The notes beneath the pieces were generated by a model. It ran no database searches. It was given only the letters and a program-made list of their open reading frames with translations, and had not been told where the DNA came from. From Microbispora rosea (GTDB lineage: Bacteria > Actinomycetota > Actinomycetes > Streptosporangiales > Streptosporangiaceae), in contig NZ_FTNI01000021.1 in NCBI RefSeq assembly GCF_900156315.1, forward strand, positions 1 to 64,000: a DNA stretch of 64,000 bases, read 5' to 3'. Position numbers and translations under genes: made by a program. Below are positions 41,036 to 50,251 of this stretch, piece after piece (within the stretch, counting starts at the first letter, position 1; each line of letters begins with the position of its first letter).

Positions 41036-41986
41036 TCAGACCTCCATCAGCCCGCGGGCGACGATCGGGGCGACCTGGTCGCCGACCTCGGCGAAGCCCT
41101 CCCCCACCGTGAGCCCCTTCGTGTATCGGAAATGGATGCCCTCGGCGATCACCGCGAGCTTGAAGCAGGCGAGGCCGACGTACCAGCCGAGCCGGGACAG
41201 GTCGCGGCCGGACGCCTCCCCGTAGTGGGCGGCGAGCTCGGAGCCGGGCGGCGCCTCCCCGGCCGCGCCCCGGTCGAGCGAGGAGACCTCGCCGTAGAGG
41301 AGGAACAGCGCGAGGTCGGTGAGCGGGTCGCCGAGCGTGGACATCTCCCAGTCGAGCACGGCCCGCACCTCGCCGCCCGCGATGAGCGTGTTGCCGAGCT
41401 TGAAGTCGCCGTGCACGATCGCGGGCGAGCCGGAGACGGGCACGTCGCGGGCGAGCCGCTCGTAGAGGTCGTCGATGCCGGGCACCTCGCGGCTGCGCGA
41501 GGCGTCGAGCTGCCGCTTCCACCGGGCGACCTGCCGCTCGAGGAAGCCGTCGGGCCTGCCGAAGTCGCCGAGGCCCACTCTCTCGGGGGTGATCGAGTGC
41601 AGCGCGGCCAGCACGTCCACCAGCCCGTGGGCGAGGTCGGGGGTGAGCGGCGGCTGCCCGCCCTCGACGTGCTCCATGACGTAGAAGGGCGCGCCGACGA
41701 CCTCGGGGTCCCGGCAGAGGTGGTAGGTGCGGGGCACCGGGACGCCGGTGTCCTGGAGCGCGCTCATGACCCGATGTTCACGGCCCATGTCGTGCGCCGT
41801 CGCCAGGACGTGCCCGAGCGGCGGCCGCCGCACGACGTACGTGCGCGTGCCGTCCCTGACGACGTACGTCAGATTGGACTTGCCGCCGACGATCAGCTCC
41901 GCCGTGAGCGGCCCTTCGGTCAGGCCCTCGCGCTGGAGGTGCTCGGCGAGGCGGGTGAGATCGAGGCCGGGCGGGTCAGGAGTCAC
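41036..41986 (-). CDS. APH-like phosphotransferase, ACAD10/11- or LvaA-type (operon gene 1)
   Basis: The 316-residue protein is an aminoglycoside-phosphotransferase-fold kinase with GGKSNLTYVVRDG (nucleotide loop), YVVRRPPLG, catalytic VHGDFKLGNTL and metal-binding VLDWEMSTLGDPLTDLALF. This branch works with acyl-CoA dehydrogenases: LvaA and ACAD10/11 phosphorylate 4-hydroxyacyl-CoA so the dehydrogenase partner can remove the group. The GTG at 41986 is preferred to ATG 42031 because the TetR-type operator at 41998-42011 should lie outside the coding region. A clear ribosome site is lacking. Confidence 0.87.
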   Translation of the reverse strand: MTPDPPGLDLTRLAEHLQREGLTEGPLTAELIVGGKSNLTYVVRDGTRTYVVRRPPLGHVLATAHDMGREHRVMSALQDTGVPVPRTYHLCRDPEVVGAPFYVMEHVEGGQPPLTPDLAHGLVDVLAALHSITPERVGLGDFGRPDGFLERQVARWKRQLDASRSREVPGIDDLYERLARDVPVSGSPAIVHGDFKLGNTLIAGGEVRAVLDWEMSTLGDPLTDLALFLLYGEVSSLDRGAAGEAPPGSELAAHYGEASGRDLSRLGWYVGLACFKLAVIAEGIHFRYTKGLTVGEGFAEVGDQVAPIVARGLMEV

Positions 41987-41997
41987 GCCGTCAGCGT

Positions 41998-42011
41998 ACC
42001 GACCAGACGGT
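41998..42011. promoter_or_regulatory. TetR operator ACCGACCAGACGGT before the acyl-CoA dehydrogenase operon
   Basis: This is the near-twin of the site at 36806-36819 (one mismatch in the palindrome, and the same TATG continuation). It lies 12 bases before the kinase-like gene start, so binding should block the operon. Confidence 0.75.
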
Positions 42012-42105
42012 ATGTGTGTCGACACGGTCACCCCGAAGTGGTCCTCGCCGTTCCGCCCGAAGTGGCCATCCGCTCGCCCGCCGGACCGGCGCTAACGTCG
42101 GGCGC

Positions 42106-42687
42106 ATGACCGCGAAGATGCCCACGCCGGCCGTGCTCGACGGCCACGTCGTACGCCTTGAGCCGCTCGCCCCCGGCCACGCCCCCGACCTGTTCCTCGC
42201 AGCCCAGGACGAGGAGGTCTGGCGTCACCGGCCGGAACCCATGCCGCATACCGAGGACGACACGCGCCGCCTGGTGGACACGCTGCTCGCCGACCCGCGC
42301 ACCACCCAGTTCGCGGTGGTACTCAAGGAGACCGGCCGGGCGATCGGCTCGACCGGCTACTGGGACGTCGGCGGCTTCGACGAGAGCGTGGAGATCGGCT
42401 CCACATGGTACGGCAGGGCCTACTGGCGCACCGGCGTCAACACCGAGTGCAAGGTCCTGCTGCTCGACCACGCCTTCGCCCTGGGGTTCGTCCGCGTGGT
42501 GCTGAAGACCGACATCCGCAATCTGCGGTCGCAGGCGGCCATCGAGCGCATCGGCGGCGTCCGGGAGGGCGTGCTCCGGCGGCAGTACCGCCGCGCGGAC
42601 GGCACCTGGCGCGACAGCCCTCTGTATTCGATCCTCGACGACGAGTGGCCGGCCCACCGCGCCCGCCTCCTTGCCGCCCGGCAGTAA
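42106..42687 (+). CDS. GNAT-family acetyltransferase (RimJ/RimL-like)
   Basis: The 193-residue protein has VVRLEPLAPGHAPDLFLAAQ at the start, GSTGYWDVGGFDESVEIGST in the core and LRSQAAIERIGGVREGVLRR, the usual C-terminal part of RimJ/RimL-type GNATs. It probably acetylates an amine or a protein N-terminus; the target is unknown. The ATG at 42106 is the first in-frame start giving a normal family length; ATG 42118 is an alternative. Confidence 0.88.
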   Translation: MTAKMPTPAVLDGHVVRLEPLAPGHAPDLFLAAQDEEVWRHRPEPMPHTEDDTRRLVDTLLADPRTTQFAVVLKETGRAIGSTGYWDVGGFDESVEIGSTWYGRAYWRTGVNTECKVLLLDHAFALGFVRVVLKTDIRNLRSQAAIERIGGVREGVLRRQYRRADGTWRDSPLYSILDDEWPAHRARLLAARQ

Positions 42688-42767
42688 CACCCTCTGCGCC
42701 TGTCGATCCGGCGGCCTGTCGTTCGTGTAGGGGTGAGACCGACGGACGACGGTGAGGGAGACACGGC

Positions 42768-43358
42768 ATGGGCAAGGTCATCGCGATCGAGCACCTGACG
42801 CTTGACGGTGTGATGCAGGCGCCCGGGAACCCCGAGGAGGACCTGCGCGGAGACTTCCGGCACGGCGGCTGGGCGAGCCGGCACCAGGACCCGGCCATGC
42901 AGGAGGTCATGAGCCGTCACATGACGAGCGCGTGGTCCCTGCTGGCCGGCCGGACGACCTACGAGCAGTTCGCGGGCTACTGGCCCAAGCAGCCGCCGAA
43001 CCCGTTCAGCGAGGCTCTCGGCCGCGCCCGGAAGTACGTGGCGTCCACCACCCTGACCGAACCCCTCGCCTGGGAGAACTCCGTGCTCCTCGGAGGCGAC
43101 GCCGCTGACGCGGTGAGCCGTCTGAAGGAGGAAGTGCCGGAGAACCTGGTGGTGTTCGGCAGCGGGGTCCTGGTCCGGTCACTGCTGTCGCGCGACCTCG
43201 TCGACACACTGGTTCTTCTCGTCTACCCGCTTGTGCTCGGCTCCGGCCGCCGGTTGTTCCCGGACTCGGGCTCGGACCTGCCGGCCTTCCGGCTGGTCGA
43301 GTCGACGGCGACCGGGTCGGGAGTGATCACCACCGTGTACCGGCCCGCAGGACGGTGA
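42768..43358 (+). CDS. Dihydrofolate-reductase/RibD-like family protein
   Basis: The 196-residue protein has the fold signatures of the RibD C-terminal/DHFR-like family: IEHLTLDGVMQAPGNPEED, LLAGRTTYEQFAGYW, VFGSGVLVRSLL and LVYPLVLGSGRRLFP. These proteins bind NADPH and reduce unknown small molecules. The gene stands alone, with GAGGGAGA before the ATG. Confidence 0.9.
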   Translation: MGKVIAIEHLTLDGVMQAPGNPEEDLRGDFRHGGWASRHQDPAMQEVMSRHMTSAWSLLAGRTTYEQFAGYWPKQPPNPFSEALGRARKYVASTTLTEPLAWENSVLLGGDAADAVSRLKEEVPENLVVFGSGVLVRSLLSRDLVDTLVLLVYPLVLGSGRRLFPDSGSDLPAFRLVESTATGSGVITTVYRPAGR

Positions 43359-43433
43359 CCCCGGGTATCCGCGCGATCGCTTTGGGGGAGACCGGCGGCC
43401 GGCGGCCGGACGCTTCGGCGAGGCCGCCGGGGC

Positions 43434-44018
43434 TCACCGGCCGGAGACGACGCGGAGCAGTTCCCTGAAGGCGGCGCCGAGCTCGTCGAGGGTCGGCTCG
43501 TCCCCCGCCCCCACGATCGCGTCGAACAGCATCCCTTCGACGTAGGCGACCATCTGCCGCCCGTGCCGCACCGGATCGGGCGAGCCGGCGGCGGCCAGCA
43601 CCGCGGCGGCCTGCTCCCGGAACCGGCGCCCCACCTCGTCGTAGATCTTGCGCAGCTCGGGGCGCCGGCTCGCCTCCAGCGCCAGCTCGTACCGCGCGAT
43701 CGTGGTCTCCCGATGCACGGTGATCGCCGCGTGGATCGTCCTCGCCAGGAGATCCGCCAGCCGGGCCACCTCGCCCGCGCCCTCGGGCATCCCGCCGTCC
43801 GGTGGCGTCGCGGCGGTGAACACGGCCTCCTCGCGCTCGGCGAGCCGGGCCAGCGTGAGCTCCAGCAGCGCCGCCCGGGTGCGCGCGTGGTTCGAGGTGG
43901 AGCCCGGCGGCAGCCCCGCGGCCTCGTCCACCGCCCGATGGGTGAGGCCGCGCATCCCCCGCTCGGCCAGGATCGCGATGGCCGCGTCCGCGACGACGAC
44001 CGCACGCTGACTGCTCAC
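43434..44018 (-). CDS. TetR-family repressor of a flavin monooxygenase gene
   Basis: The 194-residue protein has the TetR helix-turn-helix (AILAERGMRGLTHRAVDEAA, then GLPPGSTSNHARTRAALLEL) and a C-terminal domain with YELALEASRRPELRKIYDEV. It is divergent from an FAD monooxygenase gene, and two CTACA-N2-TGTAG boxes lie in the 67-base gap. It therefore probably represses both and responds to a substrate of the monooxygenase. The GTG at 44018 follows GAGGGG. Confidence 0.9.
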   Translation of the reverse strand: MSSQRAVVVADAAIAILAERGMRGLTHRAVDEAAGLPPGSTSNHARTRAALLELTLARLAEREEAVFTAATPPDGGMPEGAGEVARLADLLARTIHAAITVHRETTIARYELALEASRRPELRKIYDEVGRRFREQAAAVLAAAGSPDPVRHGRQMVAYVEGMLFDAIVGAGDEPTLDELGAAFRELLRVVSGR

Positions 44019-44038
44019 CCCCTCATCGTAGGGGCGGA

Positions 44039-44070
44039 CTACACCTGTAGTACGCTCACTACAGGTGTAG
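44039..44070. promoter_or_regulatory. Double TetR operator, CTACACCTGTAG and CTACAGGTGTAG
   Basis: Two 12-bp elements, each of form CTACA-N2-TGTAG, are exact reverse complements of each other and 8 bases apart. They fill the gap between the TetR gene and the monooxygenase gene, suggesting two repressor dimers on one site. Confidence 0.8.
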
Positions 44071-44085
44071 TAACGGGAGGCGGGC

Positions 44086-45246
44086 ATGGCGCACGCGGTG
44101 GTGGTGGGAGCGGGCATCGGCGGGCTGACGGCGGCCCTCGCGCTGGCGCACAAAGGCTGGGAGGTGACGGTCCTGGAACGGGCGGCCTCGATCGAGCCGG
44201 TGGGCGCCGGGCTGGCGGTCGCGCCCAACGCGCTGCGGGCGCTCGACGTGATCGGGGTCGGGGACGAGGTGAGGAAGCTCTCCGCCATCCAGGGCCGGGG
44301 CGGCATCCGGCTGCCGGACGGCCGATGGCTGGCGCGGACCACCGCCGAGGACGCCGCCGCCCGGTATGGCGACCCCATCGTGCTGCTCACCCGCGCGGCA
44401 CTGGTCGGCATCCTCGCCGGACGCCTGCCGCAGGGCGCGCTGCGGGTGAACAGCCGGGTCGAGTCCGTCGACCCCGCGACCGGCCGCGTCGCCGTGCGGG
44501 GGACGGCGGAGACGATCGAGGCCGACCTTGTCGTGGCTGCCGACGGGATCCGGTCCCGCACCCGCTCCGCGCTGTTCCCCGGGCATCCCGAACCGGTCTA
44601 CGCGGGCGTGACGAGCTGGCGGGCGATCGTGCCGCTGGCCGGAGAGACCGGCGCGTCCGAGACTGTGTTCGCCTCCGAAACCTGGGGACGCGGGCTGATC
44701 TTCGGGGTCATGCCTCTCGCGGGCGGTCAGGTGTACTGCTACGCCACCGCGGCGGTCCCACCGGGCCTGCGCGCGGCGGACGAGAGGGACGAACTGCTCC
44801 GGTTGTTCGGCCGCTGGCACGACCCGATCCCGGCGCTGCTGGACGCCGCCGACCCCGCGGCCGTGCTCCGCCACGACATCCACAGCCTCGACACCCCGCT
44901 GCCCGCCTTCCACGCGGGACGGGTCGCGCTGCTGGGCGACGCGGCCCACCCCATGACGCCCAACCTCGGGCAGGGCGCCTGCCAGGCCATGGAGGACGCC
45001 GTCGTGCTCGCCGACCGCGTCTCCCCCGGCGACCCAGCCGCGGGGCTCGCCGTCTACAGCAGGGAACGGCTGGCGCGGACGACGCCGATCGTGCGGCGGT
45101 CGCGGTCGATCGGCCGGCTCACCCGGTGGCGCAACCCGCTTGCGGTCGCCCTGCGCGACGGCGCGATGCGGGCGGTGGGCCGGTTGGGGCCCGACGTCGC
45201 GTCGCGTCAGGGCGACCGGGTCTTCGCCTGGTCGCCCCGGAGCTGA
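44086..45246 (+). CDS. FAD-dependent monooxygenase
   Basis: The 386-residue enzyme has the FAD-binding motif VVVGAGIGGLTAALAL at the N-terminus, ADLVVAADGIRSRTR (the DG motif of aromatic hydroxylases, about residues 144-158) and ALLGDAAHPMTPNLGQGACQ (the GD motif, about residues 284-303). This is the salicylate/para-hydroxybenzoate hydroxylase-type single-component class, using NAD(P)H and O2 to hydroxylate small, often aromatic compounds. GGGAGG precedes the ATG. The divergent TetR gene probably controls it. Confidence 0.92.
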   Translation: MAHAVVVGAGIGGLTAALALAHKGWEVTVLERAASIEPVGAGLAVAPNALRALDVIGVGDEVRKLSAIQGRGGIRLPDGRWLARTTAEDAAARYGDPIVLLTRAALVGILAGRLPQGALRVNSRVESVDPATGRVAVRGTAETIEADLVVAADGIRSRTRSALFPGHPEPVYAGVTSWRAIVPLAGETGASETVFASETWGRGLIFGVMPLAGGQVYCYATAAVPPGLRAADERDELLRLFGRWHDPIPALLDAADPAAVLRHDIHSLDTPLPAFHAGRVALLGDAAHPMTPNLGQGACQAMEDAVVLADRVSPGDPAAGLAVYSRERLARTTPIVRRSRSIGRLTRWRNPLAVALRDGAMRAVGRLGPDVASRQGDRVFAWSPRS

Positions 45247-45251
45247 GGAGG

Positions 45252-46139
45252 TCAGGCCGCCTCGGACGCGACCACCGAGCCGCCGATCCTGTCCGGCTCG
45301 GCCGGTACGGCGGCAGGCTTGGACTGGTCGGGGGTGAGGCGGCCGAGCGTGACCGTCCCGGCGATGAGCAGCCCGGCGGCGAGCAGCGCGGGGACCGCCT
45401 TGCCCGCTTCGGTGGGCAGCGACTCGCCCAGCAGCACCGCTCCGGCGGTCACCGAGGTGATGGGGTCGACGACCTGGACCCCGGCGTAGGCGATGCCGAA
45501 GTAGCCCACGGCGTACGACTTCTGCAGCAGCACCACGGCGCAGACCAGCAGCACCGGGATGGCCAGGGTGAACCAGTGGAGGAGGTGGCCGAGGTCTCCT
45601 TGGAGCCCTCCGCCGACGACCCGGACGAAGGTGGACACGGTAGCGGTGACCGCTCCGGCGCCGACCGCCATCAGCAGCGCCTTCGCCGGGCCCTTCAGCC
45701 GGCGGGCCGCGGTGAACGTGACGGCGACCACCAGCGCGACACAGCCGATCAGCTCCAGGGCGTGCGCGTCGGACAGGACCGGGGTCACGTTGTGCGCCGG
45801 GACCAGCAGCATCAGGCCGAGCAGGCCGACCGCCACCGCGATCGACCCGGCGATCTCGGCCCGGCGCGGGCGTCTGCCGTGCAGCGTCGCGGCGAGCGGC
45901 ACCGCGAACACGAGGGTCGCCACGCTCACGGGCTGGACGACGACCAGCGGAGCCAGGCTGAGCGCCACCGCGTGCAGGGACGCCCCGGTGAAACCGATGA
46001 CCCCGCCGATCCACCAGCGGGGCCTTCTGACGAGAGCGAGGGTCGCCCCCTCGCTCACCGCTTCGAACTGCTGCAGCGCCGCGCCCAGGGCGTATCCCAG
46101 CGCGCCGACCAGGGCGATGGCCACTCCCACCCAGGTCAT
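45252..46139 (-). CDS. DMT-superfamily transporter (EamA/NIPA-like)
   Basis: The 295-residue protein has about nine to ten hydrophobic helices. It starts with TWVGVAIALVGALGYALGAA and includes WWIGGVIGFTGASLHAVAL, PVSVATLVFAVPLAA and VDPITSVTAGAVLLGESLP. This is a drug/metabolite transporter of the EamA or magnesium-transporter NIPA-like kind; the substrate is unknown. ATG 46139 is taken as start because it gives a normal first helix; GTG 46175 would add 12 polar residues. It is convergent with the monooxygenase gene. Confidence 0.87.
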   Translation of the reverse strand: MTWVGVAIALVGALGYALGAALQQFEAVSEGATLALVRRPRWWIGGVIGFTGASLHAVALSLAPLVVVQPVSVATLVFAVPLAATLHGRRPRRAEIAGSIAVAVGLLGLMLLVPAHNVTPVLSDAHALELIGCVALVVAVTFTAARRLKGPAKALLMAVGAGAVTATVSTFVRVVGGGLQGDLGHLLHWFTLAIPVLLVCAVVLLQKSYAVGYFGIAYAGVQVVDPITSVTAGAVLLGESLPTEAGKAVPALLAAGLLIAGTVTLGRLTPDQSKPAAVPAEPDRIGGSVVASEAA

Positions 46140-46282
46140 GCGCGCCCGCCGGTGTGTCGAGAAATCACCACGCAAGCTTAGTGGGACGCGGCACGCGCCC
46201 CGGGAGCCCGCGACATAAGTGGGGCTTTACGGGCACCCCACTGGTGATCCTCTGACCGGCGTTCGCTGCCGCCCCGCCGGCT

Positions 46283-46639
46283 TCAGGACCTCTCGGGACA
46301 CACGCAGAAAAGGTGGCCCTCCGGGTCGGCGAGCACCACCCAGTCGCCCGGCTGGAACTCCGGCTTGGTCGCCCCGAGAGCGATGTACTCCTCCACCGCC
46401 TTGGCCACGTCGGGCACCCGGAAGTCGAGGTGGAACTGCTTGTCGGGGCCGGGCCAGGAGGGGGCCTTCCGGTCGGGCACGCGCTGAAAGTAGATGCTCG
46501 TCGCGCCGTCGCCGATCCCGGCGTACTCCTCCTCGGCGTACTGCACGGGGAATCCGGTGACCTGGGAGTAGAACTCGGCGAGCTTCTTCGGCTCGGCACA
46601 GTCGATGGTCACGGCGATGAGCTTCGCGGTCGTTGTCAT
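46283..46639 (-). CDS. VOC/glyoxalase-fold protein
   Basis: The 118-residue single-domain protein has AVTIDCAEPKKLAEFYSQVT, the beta-strand segment SIYFQRVPDRKAP, HLDFRVPDVAKAVEEYIALG and ADPEGHLFCVCPE. This is the vicinal-oxygen-chelate fold with His and Glu-type metal ligands. Proteins of this size are enzymes or binding proteins of unknown substrate. TGGGG lies before ATG 46639; ATG 46648 is an alternative. Confidence 0.87.
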   Translation of the reverse strand: MTTTAKLIAVTIDCAEPKKLAEFYSQVTGFPVQYAEEEYAGIGDGATSIYFQRVPDRKAPSWPGPDKQFHLDFRVPDVAKAVEEYIALGATKPEFQPGDWVVLADPEGHLFCVCPERS

Positions 46640-46727
46640 GAACCCCATCGTGTCGCGTATACCTGTCAGGGAGTGTCAGGTAGCCCCTCGCGGAAATCGA
46701 CGCCGATAGTGGGACCATGAACCGGGC

Positions 46728-49034
46728 ATGTGGAACCAGTCCGGCAAGCGAGTCGTTGGAGCGGATGTGGCACGGGTAGGCGAATGGATCAGGCGGTTTC
46801 TGGACAAACCAGGAAGCGTCGATCTGGCCCCCTTCCAGCGGGTCGTGGCCGCGGCGGGCGAGCTGGAGAGCGAGGTCACCCGGCGCGCCGATCTTCGCCC
46901 CGCCGCCGTCGATCCCGGTTGGGTCGGCTCCGCCGACTTCTGCGCGGTGATGCGGGAGGCCGCCCACCGGGCGCTCGGCCAGCGGCCGTACGACGTACAG
47001 CTCGTGGGCATGCTCGCCATGCTGGAGGGCCACGTCGTGCAGATGGCCACCGGCGAGGGCAAGACGCTCGTCGGCGCGCTGACGGCGGCCGGGTTCGCGT
47101 TGCGCGGCGTCCGGGTCCACGCGGTCTCGGTCAACGACTACCTCGCCCGCCGGGACGCCGAGTGGATGGGCCCGCTGTACGAGACGCTCGGCCTCACGGC
47201 CGGGTGGATCGCCGAGACCTCGGCTCCCGAGGAGCGCAGGGCGGCGTACGCCTGCGACGTCACGTACGGAGCCGTCAGCGAGCTGGGGTTCGACGTGCTG
47301 CGCGACCGCCTGCGCACCGACCCGGCCGAACTGGTCGTGCCCGCCCCCGAGGTCGCACTGGTCGACGAGGCCGACTCGGTCCTGGTGGACGAGGCCCGCG
47401 TGCCGCTCGTGCTGGCCGGCGCGGCCGACCCCGGCACGGCGCTGCCCGAGATGGCGGCCCTCGTGCGGCGGCTGTCGCGCGGCTACCACTACACGATCGA
47501 CGAGGAGGGCCGCAGCGTCTTCCTCACCCCCAAGGGCACCGACACGGTCGAGAAGGCCCTCGGGATCGATCTCTACGAGCACCCCGGCGTGGTGACCCAG
47601 GTCAACCTCGCCCTGCACGCCCACGCGCTGCTGACCAGGGACGTCGACTACATCGTGAGGGACGGCCGGGTCCATCTGATCAACACCTCGCGCGGCCGGG
47701 TCGCCGTGCTGCAGCGCTGGCCGGACGGGCTGCAGGCGGCCGTCGAGGCCAAGGAGCACCTGCCGGCGTCGGAGACGGGCGAGATCCTCGACTCGCTCAC
47801 CGTGCAGAGCCTCATCCGCCGCTATCCGCGCGTGTGCGGCATGACCGGCACCGCCATCGCCGTCGCCGAGCAGCTGCGCGAGTTCTACGACCTCAGGGTC
47901 GCGGTCATCCCGCCCAACAAGCCGTGCGTACGGGTGGACGAGCCCGACCGGATCTTCGCCACGCTGGAGGACAAGGAGCGGGCGCTGCTGGAGGAGATCG
48001 AGACCCGGCACGCCACCGGGCAGCCGATCCTCGTCGGCACGCTCGACGTCGCCGAGTCCGAGCGCCTGGCCGAGTCCCTGGAGGCCAGGGGGCTGAGCGC
48101 GGCCGTGCTCAACGCGAAGAACGACGCCGAGGAGGCGCAGATCATCGCGAAGGCCGGCCGGCGCGGCGTGATCACGGTCTCCACCCAGATGGCCGGGCGC
48201 GGCACCGACATCCGGCTCGGCGCGGGCGACCCGGACGAGGAGCAGGACGTCGCCGCGCTCGGCGGGCTCTACGTCATCGGCACCGGCAAGCACGAGAGCA
48301 GCAGGCTGGACGACCAGCTGCGGGGCCGTGCCGGGCGGCAGGGCGACCCCGGCGGCTCGGTGTTCTTCGTCAGCGGCGAGGACACGCTCCTCACCGCGTA
48401 CGCACCGGACCAGTCGCTGCCCGCGGCCGGCCGCGACGGCGTGGTGCGGGACGCGAACGCCGCCGGGCTGGTGGCGCACGCCCAGCGCGTGGCCGAGGGC
48501 GTCAACCTGGAGATCCACCGCAACACCTGGCGCTACACCCGGCTGCAGGAGCGCCAGCGGGCGGAGGTGCTGGAGCAGCGCGCCCGCGTCCTGTACGGCG
48601 ACACCGGGGCACGGGCCCTGGAGCAGGCCTGCCCGGAGCGTTACCGCGAGCTGTGCGAGACGGCGGGCGAGGAGGTGGTCGAGCGGGCAGCCCGGCAGAT
48701 CGTGCTGTATCACCTCGATCGCTGCTGGACCGAGCACCTCGGCTTCCTCGCCGACCTCCGCGAGGGCATCCACCTGCGGGCCCTCGGGCGGTTGAACCCG
48801 CTCGACGAGTTCAACCGCGAGGCCGTTCCGGCCTATCGGGCGATGCTCGACGAGGTCGAGCGGCGTTCCAAGGAGACCTTCGAGAAGGCCGACGTCACCC
48901 GGGACCTCGCGGAGCAGGGCCTCAAGAGGCCCACGGCCACCTGGACCTATCTGGTGCAGGACAACCCGTTCGGCTCGGAGTGGGACCGCGTGCTCAAGCG
49001 GGTGGCCGGAGCGCTCAAGCGCCGCAAGCGGTAA
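46728..49034 (+). CDS. secA2: Accessory Sec translocase ATPase SecA2
   Basis: The 768-residue motor has Walker [11 protein letters not shown] (about residue 106), Walker [26 protein letters not shown] and [10 protein letters not shown] of the second helicase domain, and the SecA scaffold/wing region ([20 protein letters not shown]). It is clearly shorter than housekeeping SecA (about 900 or more) and lacks the C-terminal zinc-binding tail, as actinobacterial SecA2 proteins do. It would export a subset of proteins through SecYEG. No accessory SecY is nearby. Confidence 0.9.
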   Translation: MWNQSGKRVVGADVARVGEWIRRFLDKPGSVDLAPFQRVVAAAGELESEVTRRADLRPAAVDPGWVGSADFCAVMREAAHRALGQRPYDVQLVGMLAMLEGHVVQMATGEGKTLVGALTAAGFALRGVRVHAVSVNDYLARRDAEWMGPLYETLGLTAGWIAETSAPEERRAAYACDVTYGAVSELGFDVLRDRLRTDPAELVVPAPEVALVDEADSVLVDEARVPLVLAGAADPGTALPEMAALVRRLSRGYHYTIDEEGRSVFLTPKGTDTVEKALGIDLYEHPGVVTQVNLALHAHALLTRDVDYIVRDGRVHLINTSRGRVAVLQRWPDGLQAAVEAKEHLPASETGEILDSLTVQSLIRRYPRVCGMTGTAIAVAEQLREFYDLRVAVIPPNKPCVRVDEPDRIFATLEDKERALLEEIETRHATGQPILVGTLDVAESERLAESLEARGLSAAVLNAKNDAEEAQIIAKAGRRGVITVSTQMAGRGTDIRLGAGDPDEEQDVAALGGLYVIGTGKHESSRLDDQLRGRAGRQGDPGGSVFFVSGEDTLLTAYAPDQSLPAAGRDGVVRDANAAGLVAHAQRVAEGVNLEIHRNTWRYTRLQERQRAEVLEQRARVLYGDTGARALEQACPERYRELCETAGEEVVERAARQIVLYHLDRCWTEHLGFLADLREGIHLRALGRLNPLDEFNREAVPAYRAMLDEVERRSKETFEKADVTRDLAEQGLKRPTATWTYLVQDNPFGSEWDRVLKRVAGALKRRKR

Positions 49035-49126
49035 AGGTCCGCCGGCCTCGCGGGGGGAGCTCCGGCCCTCGTGAGGCCGCACCGCTCCCCCTGGCCGCCC
49101 TCGGCGTGGCGGGGCGGCCGGAGTCC

Positions 49127-50251
49127 CTACGACTTGCGGTGGCGGCCCTGCTGGTGCGTGGCGGCGTGGGCGGGACGGCTCAGCGCGGCCTTGGCGCCCA
49201 CGGCGACGAGCGCGCAGACCACGATCGCGACCGAGAAGGCGGGAACGGCCGCCTCATCCGGCTGTCCGTCCACGGCCGACGCGGGGGTGAACGCCGGGGA
49301 GGCCAGCACCTCGCCGGACCTCGCCGCCTTCGCGGTCCCCGTGCCGGTCTTCTGAGCGGCCTCGGGGGCGGCCTTGGTGGCGGCCTTCGGGGCGGTCTCG
49401 GCGGTCGCGGCGGCGGTCGCCCGTGCCGTATCCGAGAGCGGGAACATCTGGGCCGCCGCCGCCTCGGCCTGCGCGCCCGGCGAGGCAGGCGTGGTAGGCG
49501 GGGCGGGCGCCTCGGAGGGCGCCACGGAGGGCGAAGCCACGGGGGCCTGGCTCTCCTGGTCCCCGGCGGCCGGAGCGGAGTCCTGCGGCGCGGCCGGAGC
49601 AGCGTCCTGCGGAGCGGCCGGAGCGGCGGAGGGAGCGGGAGCCGCCGTGGGGCAGGGCGGCGGGGGCTTCGGGTGGTCCTTGACTCCGTACGCGCCCGTC
49701 GAGAACGGCTTGGGCGCGCCGGTCTTGCCAAGGCCCTTGCCCCACTCGGTGATCACGTACTTGACGGGGATGTGGCCGAGCCCGCTCGCGTCCTCGACGG
49801 TGAGCGAGTCGTGGTCCCAGGAGCCGCCGGTCAGTTCGGCGAACGTCTTGCCGTCGAGGTCGAGCATGACCCCGCTGCTCGAGGGAACGCCGGGGCCGCG
49901 GTCACCGACGAAGAATTCGGCCTTCTTCCCCTGGTAGACCACGTAGCCCTTGGTGCCCATCGGCCAGCTCGGGCTGGCGGCCAGGCCCTTCTGCATCGGC
50001 TTGCCCGACGCGGGGGCGCCGGTGTCGCCGTTGACGCCCGACCCGTCGTCCCAGAAGTACGACGCGGTCGTCTTGCCGGAGTAAAGGACGGTCTTGCCTT
50101 CGGCGGTCGGGCAGCCGACGTGGGGAACAACGGGCGCGGTGGCCTCGTCGGCGCCGTCGGCGGGGATGTGCTGGGAGCCCGCCGGGGCGGGGCGGGCAGG
50201 GGCGTCCTGCCGTTGCTGGGGAACGGCGGCCGCGTGGTGCGTCTCGCCCAC
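49127..50251 (-). CDS. Pro/Ala-rich protein with C-terminal membrane anchor, unknown function
   Basis: The protein (374 residues from GTG 50251) has three parts. The N-terminal region (about 45-185) has strand-like, Gly-rich segments (TVLYSGKTTASYFWDDGSG, KGYVVYQGKKAEFFVGDRGP, KYVITEWGKGLGKTG). A long Pro/Ala/Ser-rich stretch follows (about 190-330). One hydrophobic helix (AFSVAIVVCALVAVGAKAAL) lies before a basic tail RHRKS. No known domain is recognised and no ordinary signal peptide is seen. The start is uncertain: AGGAGA is correctly spaced for an ATT codon at 50305, which would add 18 residues. It is convergent with secA2. Confidence 0.65.
   Translation of the reverse strand: MGETHHAAAVPQQRQDAPARPAPAGSQHIPADGADEATAPVVPHVGCPTAEGKTVLYSGKTTASYFWDDGSGVNGDTGAPASGKPMQKGLAASPSWPMGTKGYVVYQGKKAEFFVGDRGPGVPSSSGVMLDLDGKTFAELTGGSWDHDSLTVEDASGLGHIPVKYVITEWGKGLGKTGAPKPFSTGAYGVKDHPKPPPPCPTAAPAPSAAPAAPQDAAPAAPQDSAPAAGDQESQAPVASPSVAPSEAPAPPTTPASPGAQAEAAAAQMFPLSDTARATAAATAETAPKAATKAAPEAAQKTGTGTAKAARSGEVLASPAFTPASAVDGQPDEAAVPAFSVAIVVCALVAVGAKAALSRPAHAATHQQGRHRKS

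Noticed and set aside
42016-42025. GTGTCGACAC palindrome near the kinase-like gene promoter
   Set aside because: It is only 10 bp long, common by chance at this GC content, and not repeated at the matching tetR promoter.
41987-42031. Alternative ATG start at 42031 for the kinase-like gene
   Set aside because: It would put the operator ACCGACCAGACGGT inside the coding region, and the added residues are not similar to the family.
43563-46181. 872-codon plus-strand open frame
   Set aside because: It overlaps TetR, monooxygenase and transporter genes in the wrong frame or strand and matches no family.
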